Assembly: GCA_016930595.1 (NCBI GenBank)
Contig: JAFGGJ010000054.1
Coordinates: forward strand, 1 to 64,000
Direction of reading: 5' to 3'
Source: Planctomycetota bacterium
GTDB taxonomy: Bacteria > Planctomycetota > SZUA-567 > JAFGGJ01
DNA: 64,000 bases
The position numbers and the translations under genes are program-made. Shown here piece by piece: positions 59,568-64,000 of the stretch. The notes beneath the pieces are model-generated. The model saw only the letters and a list, made by a program, of their open reading frames with translations. It was not told the DNA's origin and did not search any database. How positions within the stretch are numbered: the first letter of the stretch is position 1; every line of letters begins with the position of its first letter.

Positions 59568-60358
59568 ACCAGTTCGTGGAAAAAGCTCTCGCTGGCCTGC
59601 CCCCCGGCCTCGACATCATCGACATGCACGCCCACGTCGGCTGCTTCTCGTACACGGTCCCCGACCGCTCCGTCGGCAGCATAGTCGCATCCATGGACCG
59701 GCTGGGCATCGCCGCCGCCGCCGTCGCCCACATCCGCTGCACGAACGCCGACGCCGAATACGGCAACGAAATCGTCTGCAACGCCATGCAGGAATATCCC
59801 GGCAGGATACTCGGCTACGTCGGCGTCTTCCCCTACGGCCGCACCGAAGTGCGCCGCAACGTCGAACGCTGGCTGGGCGAAGGCTTCTCGGGCCTCAAAT
59901 TCCATGACATGAACGGCATACCCTACAACCACCCCTCCTACGCACACGCGCACGCCATCGCCAACGAACGCCGCATCCCCATGCTCTTCCACACCTGGGG
60001 AACGGAAAAACAGCTCGACCACGTGGGCCGCATCGCTTCCGCCTGCCCCGACGCACCGGTCCTGCTGGCCCACGCCGGCGCCGAAGCCGAAGAACGCTAC
60101 GTCGATTTCATGAAGAAACACCCCAACGCCTTCCTCGACGTCACCTACAGCCGCTCGCCGCGGGGACTTGTCAGGCGTTTCGCCGACGCCGTGGGCGCCG
60201 CCAGGATGGTCTGGGGCTCGGACGTCAACGTCCTGAACCAGGCCCAGCAGCTCGGCAAGGTCTTCGGCTCAGGCCTGCCGCTCGAAGACATGCAGATGAT
60301 ACTCGCGGGCAACGCAAGGCGCATCCTCGAACAGGCCGGCGCCGCGTCGTCCGCCTGA
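59564..60358 (+). CDS. Amidohydrolase-2 family metal-dependent hydrolase
   Basis: A 264-residue active-looking amidohydrolase/decarboxylase-type barrel: IIDMHAHVGCF (HxH), IPMLFHTWGTEKQ (His), PVLLAHAGAEAEERY (His) and MVWGSDVNVLNQ (Asp) are all present. The start ATG overlaps the previous gene (ATGA). Amidohydrolase-2 enzymes include aminocarboxymuconate-semialdehyde and related decarboxylases and lactonases; the substrate is unknown. The inactive neighbour is a likely partner. Confidence 0.85.
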   Translation: MNQFVEKALAGLPPGLDIIDMHAHVGCFSYTVPDRSVGSIVASMDRLGIAAAAVAHIRCTNADAEYGNEIVCNAMQEYPGRILGYVGVFPYGRTEVRRNVERWLGEGFSGLKFHDMNGIPYNHPSYAHAHAIANERRIPMLFHTWGTEKQLDHVGRIASACPDAPVLLAHAGAEAEERYVDFMKKHPNAFLDVTYSRSPRGLVRRFADAVGAARMVWGSDVNVLNQAQQLGKVFGSGLPLEDMQMILAGNARRILEQAGAASSA

Positions 60359-60424
60359 ACGCCGCGGGAAACTGCCGCTGCTGAAAAACGACGTGCCACT
60401 CTGTCTTGACGAAAGGCGGTCTGC

Positions 60425-61459
60425 GTGGACCCGATCAAATGGAATGTAGACCCTGTCATTGACGTGCACACCCATTACAGGGGCAGGGAATCCATTGCCC
60501 ACTACATGGACAACCTGGCCATTGCCGGCCACACTCACGCCGTGCTCGTCACCTGCAGGTGTCAACCGGTCGAAGATGCCGATGCCGGCGCAGCCTACCG
60601 CTACCGCTTCGCGGACGAATTCAAGTCCGGCTGTCCCGGCAGGTTCTATATCTTCGGCGGCCTGATCCACGAAAAAAGCCGCGTCGCACGGGGCGACGGC
60701 CGCAACCTCGCTCCCCAGGTCGCAGCCCTGATCGCCGACGGTTACGACGGAATCAAGATGATGGAAGGTTCCCCGTATGTCAAACAGGCGCTGCCCCACC
60801 CGCTGGACCACGACTATTACCGTCCGTTCTGGGATGCCGCTGAAGAGCACGCCATGCCTGTCACCATCCACCTTGCCAACCCGGTTGACTGCTGGACCGG
60901 AGATGCCGACCCGGCCATGTACAGGGATGCCGACCCGCAGGAGGAATATTTCAGGCAGGCCGAAGCCGTCCTGGCCGCTCATCCCGCGCTCAGGATAAAC
61001 TTCGCCCACTTCATGTTCATGGGGCCGCAGCTGGACCGCCTTGGCGGCCTCTTTGCTGCCTATCCCGAATTGCGGGTCGACCTGGCCATGGGACATGAAT
61101 ACATGTACTGTCTTTCCGACGATATCCGGACGGCCAGGGCCTTTTTCATCAAGTGGCAGGACCGCATCCTGTACGGTACTGATATCTCGGACGGCAATTC
61201 GATCACGCTGGCTCGCGCCAAAGCCGAACAGGTCCGCCTCTTCCTGGAAACAGAAGGTTCTTTTGCCAGTCCCTACATGGCCGGGCTGGGCAGACCCGGC
61301 GCACCGGGACCGAACGGCCGCGTCGAACTCCGGGGCATGCATCTGCCGCCGGAAGTATTGCGGAAGATCGAAGGCGGCAATGCGCGCACATGGCTCGGGC
61401 CTGAGCCGCGTCCGCTGCCCGGCAAACCCGGTACCGGTGCGGTTATCCGGGGGGCTTAA
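60425..61459 (+). CDS. Amidohydrolase-2 family hydrolase with C-terminal extension
   Basis: A 344-residue amidohydrolase with GTG start. Metal ligands are VIDVHTHYRG (HxH), MPVTIHLANPVDCW (His), INFAHFMFMG (His) and RILYGTDISDG (Asp). Residues 230-344 include an elongated C-terminal segment (YMAGLGRPGAPGPNGRVELR) absent from the 264-residue neighbour. Closely follows the pair above (66 bp) and probably belongs to the same catabolic unit. Codon use is less C-biased than in the two preceding genes. Confidence 0.84.
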   Translation: MDPIKWNVDPVIDVHTHYRGRESIAHYMDNLAIAGHTHAVLVTCRCQPVEDADAGAAYRYRFADEFKSGCPGRFYIFGGLIHEKSRVARGDGRNLAPQVAALIADGYDGIKMMEGSPYVKQALPHPLDHDYYRPFWDAAEEHAMPVTIHLANPVDCWTGDADPAMYRDADPQEEYFRQAEAVLAAHPALRINFAHFMFMGPQLDRLGGLFAAYPELRVDLAMGHEYMYCLSDDIRTARAFFIKWQDRILYGTDISDGNSITLARAKAEQVRLFLETEGSFASPYMAGLGRPGAPGPNGRVELRGMHLPPEVLRKIEGGNARTWLGPEPRPLPGKPGTGAVIRGA

Positions 61460-61504
61460 AGAAAATAAACGGCGCTGCGCGACACCCGGGAAATGCTGCG
61501 CCGA

Positions 61505-61596
61505 CCCGCCCCCGGACGTTCTACCAGGGGTAAATCGGTAAATCGGTGAGGCTTACAGCCGGCGACAGGCTCCTTTTTTCGATGTCCGGGGGCGGG
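61505..61596. repeat. 13-bp perfect inverted repeat enclosing a T-run
   Basis: CCCGCCCCCGGAC (61505-61517) and its exact complement GTCCGGGGGCGGG (61584-61596) bracket 66 nt that contain a weak stem (AGCC 61557-61560 / GGCT 61568-61571) followed by TTTTTT (61573 onward). The layout could be a terminator for the amidohydrolase operon or an alternative-structure attenuator. Confidence 0.6.
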
Positions 61597-61652
61597 GCGG
61601 GCGGGCCGTACGCCGGGCTTCCGGGACGCCCGTTTTCAAGCGATTTTCCCGT

Positions 61653-61675
61653 TTCCGGCATCAAAAAAGCCGGAA
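61653..61675. repeat. Short hairpin with A-rich loop
   Basis: TTCCGGC (61653-61659) / GCCGGAA (61669-61675) around ATCAAAAAA, a perfect 7-bp stem of unknown role. Confidence 0.45.
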
Positions 61676-61734
61676 TTCCGCTGCCCGCCGGTTTTGCGCA
61701 AATATCCCGTTAAACAGGGGGTTTCGGGGGCAAA

Positions 61735-61771
61735 CTTAACCGGTTAACCGGTTAACAGTTAACCGGCTAAG
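61735..61771. promoter_or_regulatory. Triple palindromic operator, LacI-type
   Basis: Three copies of TTAACCGGYTAA: exact at 61736-61747 and 61744-61755 (sharing TTAA) and TTAACCGGCTAA at 61759-61770, bounded by C/G so the whole block reads CTTA...TAAG. A central CG flanked by TTAA/TTAA arms is the usual form of a LacI-family site. It lies 7 bp upstream of the -35 of the GH20-like gene, which fits control of a sugar-utilisation gene. Confidence 0.72.
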
Positions 61772-61777
61772 TTTTTC

Positions 61778-61806
61778 TTGACTTTTTTCCCGGATGCCGG
61801 TAAATA
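61778..61806 (+). promoter_or_regulatory. Promoter of the GH20-like gene
   Basis: TTGACT (61778-61783), 17-bp spacer, TAAATA (61801-61806), 28 bp before the ATG. The -10 is weak, as expected of a regulated promoter. Confidence 0.5.
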
Positions 61807-61833
61807 TAAGTATCTCCCGAAAGGAGGCCCGTC

Positions 61834-64000
61834 ATGTCCAGCCGCAAATCCGCAGTACTGACAAGCGTGTTTTTCCTGTGCGGGGCGCTATACGCTTCAG
61901 GGATATACCCGGTGCCGAGGGAAGTGGTGAACAGATCCGGAGCGGGGCCGTTCAGGATGGGCGGAGACACGGTGATAGTGGCGCTGACGCCGGAGATACG
62001 CCGGGACATCGAGACGTCCGGACTGATGGGGGTGCTGGTTGAGAAATACGGGTTCGACGCATGGAAGGTGAAGGGGCCGGAGGGTTTGAAGGCGGCGCTG
62101 GAGGGCGGCGGGGCGATCATAGCGGGGGATCTCGCCTCCCCCGCGATCGCCGGCGAGACGGCGTCGTTGCCGCTGAAGGTTTCGGCCGGGCACCCCGGCA
62201 GGGAAGGATACGTACTGGACGTGACGGAGAAGCGTGTGATCGTGGCGGGGCGTGACGGGGCGGGGACGTTTTTCGGGCTGCAGTCGCTCAAGCAGCTCCT
62301 GTCGGAATCGGGATCGATAAGCGCGATGGAGGTAATCGACTGGCCGGAATACGAGATGCGTGCGGTGTACTACGCGATGGAGGGGGGTGCGCCTGCGGGC
62401 CACGTGGAGACGGGGAAGCGGGTTGCGGACCTTGCAGCGTCGCTCAAGTACGACCAGGTGTGCGTCGAGATGAGCAACGGGGGGTACGCTCGACTGGAGA
62501 TGCAGACGGGCGAGAACGGCGAGACGGTGGCGGAGATGGCGAAGAAGCTTTACGACTACTGCCGTGAAAGGCATCTCGACGCCCGGCCCGAGGGGCGGAT
62601 GTGTTATTTCCCGCGGGGTGAATACCCGCACCCGGACAAGTTTGCGGGGGACCCGACGTGGCTGGAATGCATACGGACGGAGGAGAGGTACCACCTGGCG
62701 GGGACGCGGGCCGTGGAATTCACCATACAGAAGTGGGACAAGCGGGGCAACGCCGTGGACGCGCCCATACCGGTACGCAACGTGATGCACGACATACATA
62801 CGGGAAGGAACTGGGACCAGGAGCCGGTGGTGGTAAAGAGCATCGACGGGACCGTCACGTTCGAGGAGGGGCGGGACTACGTGCTGAAGTTCGGGAAGAT
62901 AAAGGCGCACTGGGCGGAGAAAGTGCATTACGGGACGGGGCACCCGAAGGGGTACCCGTACCAGGTGTTGCGCTGGGCGGAATATGCGGGGGACCAGGAG
63001 GCCACGACGGTCGCCCGGACGGCGGATTCGAGGATACCCGACGGTTCGGACGTACTGGTGGAATTCAGCTTTATCGGGCCGGATCCGTACAGCCGGTGGA
63101 AATACCGGGAGTGCCTGAGCGACCCGAGGCTCTACGCCGCCGGCCGGCAGAATCCCGTATACAGGCTCTGCACGGACCCGTTCGACCTCATAGACCCGGA
63201 GATCCGGGTATACGGGATCGAATACGACGAGTACCGCACGATCGGCTGGGATCACAAGTGCCTTGCGAGCGGCAAGACGCGTGCGGAGATATGCTACGGG
63301 TACGTGAAGGCGCAGGTAGACTTCGTGCTGGAGAGGAAGCCCGGGACGCGCGTGGTGATGTGGAGCGACATGATAGACCCGCACCACAACGCCGCGGACT
63401 ACAGGCTGGAAGGGACGGCGGAGCTGCTGGCCCGGAACGGGTACAACAAGAAGGTAATCGCCCAGCCGTGGCATTCTGGGATGGCGGAGAAGTCGGTGAA
63501 GTTCCTGTCGGACCTGGGATATTCGTTCATGCCGAGCTGCCAGGGGCCGCCGCCGGACGCGTCGTCACTGAAGTGGCGGTATTACATGGACAGGCTCTGC
63601 GGGCCGGAGCAGACAAAGAGCCTGCAGTACACGCACTGGGAGGGAGTCGAAGGCTGGCAGAAGATGCTTGACGGAGGAAACGAGCCGTTCATGGAATCGC
63701 TCAGGACGGTGAGCCAGGCGGGGTGGAGCATCGCGCCGCACATAGAGCTGGAGACGCCGACGGCGGGCGAGGGAGGAATAACCGTGACGGCCCGCGTGAG
63801 GGGGGACGTTTATCACTACACGCCGGCGGGCAGTTCCGGAGAAGCGCACGTCGGGGAGGAAGCCGGGTCCGGCGGCAAGGGCGAGGTGATCAAGGGGCCG
63901 CTGAAGATCGAAGAGGTGAGGCTGTTCCACCGTGCGGGGAGCGCGGGCGAATTCAAGCCCGTATCCATGACGGAAGAGGGCGGCGTGTACACGGCGACGG
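61834..64000 (+). CDS. Secreted GH20-like glycoside hydrolase (3' end beyond window)
   Basis: An open frame from ATG 61834 (RBS AAAGGAGG) runs past the window end (722 codons seen, no stop). It has a signal peptide (SAVLTSVFFLCGALYASG), an N-terminal GH20b-type alpha/beta domain (AIIAGDLASPAIAGE ... GREGYVLDVTEKRVIVAGRD, GAGTFFGLQSLKQLL) and a TIM-barrel region. YGIEYDEYRTIGWDHK carries an Asp-Glu pair where GH20 has its catalytic DE. A beta-rich insertion of about 130 residues (near residues 290-430) interrupts the barrel. Probably a beta-N-acetylhexosaminidase-like enzyme acting on glycans outside the cytoplasm. Base use is strongly G-ending, unlike the genes just upstream. Confidence 0.78.
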   Translation, partial: MSSRKSAVLTSVFFLCGALYASGIYPVPREVVNRSGAGPFRMGGDTVIVALTPEIRRDIETSGLMGVLVEKYGFDAWKVKGPEGLKAALEGGGAIIAGDLASPAIAGETASLPLKVSAGHPGREGYVLDVTEKRVIVAGRDGAGTFFGLQSLKQLLSESGSISAMEVIDWPEYEMRAVYYAMEGGAPAGHVETGKRVADLAASLKYDQVCVEMSNGGYARLEMQTGENGETVAEMAKKLYDYCRERHLDARPEGRMCYFPRGEYPHPDKFAGDPTWLECIRTEERYHLAGTRAVEFTIQKWDKRGNAVDAPIPVRNVMHDIHTGRNWDQEPVVVKSIDGTVTFEEGRDYVLKFGKIKAHWAEKVHYGTGHPKGYPYQVLRWAEYAGDQEATTVARTADSRIPDGSDVLVEFSFIGPDPYSRWKYRECLSDPRLYAAGRQNPVYRLCTDPFDLIDPEIRVYGIEYDEYRTIGWDHKCLASGKTRAEICYGYVKAQVDFVLERKPGTRVVMWSDMIDPHHNAADYRLEGTAELLARNGYNKKVIAQPWHSGMAEKSVKFLSDLGYSFMPSCQGPPPDASSLKWRYYMDRLCGPEQTKSLQYTHWEGVEGWQKMLDGGNEPFMESLRTVSQAGWSIAPHIELETPTAGEGGITVTARVRGDVYHYTPAGSSGEAHVGEEAGSGGKGEVIKGPLKIEEVRLFHRAGSAGEFKPVSMTEEGGVYTAT

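Larger units (their letters stand above)
61460..61833. other. Structured regulatory region upstream of the GH20-like gene
   Basis: A 374-bp gap without a gene. It holds a long inverted repeat, a T-run after a small stem, a direct repeat TAAATCGG x2 (61531-61546), a hairpin (61653-61675), a triple palindromic operator and a promoter, listed separately. Confidence 0.7.

Noticed and set aside
61460-61833. Possible replication origin at the skew flip
   Set aside because: The direction of the sign change would fit, but I see no cluster of DnaA boxes, no dnaA/dnaN/gidA neighbourhood, and the C-rich block on one side is only about 8 kb long.
61897-63474. Minus-strand frame of 525 codons opposite the GH20-like gene
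   Set aside because: Arg/Pro/His-rich shadow; the plus strand carries a signal peptide, RBS and glycosidase motifs through the same interval.
1-64000. CRISPR array, insertion sequence, integrase or prophage
   Set aside because: No spaced direct-repeat array, no transposase or integrase motifs, and no terminal inverted repeats with target duplications were found. The tRNA-Ala gene has no partial duplicate nearby to suggest an attachment site.

Overview
The window is about 64 kb of GC-rich bacterial chromosome. It is densely coded (59 protein genes, one tRNA, two candidate small RNAs) and contains no rRNA, insertion sequence, phage or CRISPR array that I can see. The cell envelope is diderm: there is an apolipoprotein N-acyltransferase, lipoprotein signal peptides, a TolB-like propeller lipoprotein and three type II secretion/type IV pilus-like pseudopilins. 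Sulfatase, a TIGR03790-type secreted protein, DUF502, paired NfeD proteins, Ser/Thr kinase with phosphatase, and giant pilus-associated proteins are a mix often seen in the PVC group and related deep lineages. The phylum cannot be fixed from this sequence alone.

Layout. 0-16 kb: aromatic amino-acid genes (pheA-aroF); a PilZ protein; two flavoprotein-like oxidoreductases; bioY; an operon of a PqqD-like protein, a tyrosine/dual-specificity phosphatase and a Ser/Thr kinase; a patatin; a three-gene pseudopilin operon; an orphan DNA methyltransferase joined to a sulfatase; gatB, a zinc-ribbon protein and leuC. 16-21 kb: a leftward run of cstA, a metallo-beta-lactamase-fold hydrolase, glycerate kinase, creatininase and DUF2062. 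21-30 kb: thioesterase with a TPR protein, a sodium:solute symporter with DUF502, and the TrkH/TrkA potassium system. 30-40 kb: an unclassified protein, an sRNA candidate, an aldo/keto-reductase-like protein, a TFIIB-type zinc-ribbon protein, a TolB-like lipoprotein pair, an AlkP-superfamily phosphodiesterase, hisG, apt and lnt. 40-50 kb: a lone receiver domain, a 1386-residue PilX-like protein, a double-hotdog protein, a thermonuclease and a secreted TIGR03790 protein. 50-61 kb: two NfeD proteins, a PfkB kinase, tRNA-Ala, an EamA transporter, then a probable catabolic block (methyltransferase, M55 peptidase, TIM-barrel isomerase, Re-citrate-synthase-like enzyme, three amidohydrolases). 61.5-64 kb: a structured regulatory region with a triple palindromic operator, then a secreted GH20-like glycosidase cut by the window end.

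Points that stand out: an overlapping pair of amidohydrolases in which the first has lost every recognisable metal ligand; a Re-citrate-synthase-like enzyme with a Cache-like sensor domain on its C-terminus; two free-standing small-RNA candidates with near-consensus promoters; the PqqD/phosphatase/kinase operon; and a strand-composition asymmetry that drifts from G-rich to C-rich across the window and then reverses sharply near 61.6 kb. Promoters resemble sigma70 sites, with -35 boxes TTGACA/TTGCNN and -10 boxes TATAAT/TAGAAT/TATACT at 15-17 bp spacing.
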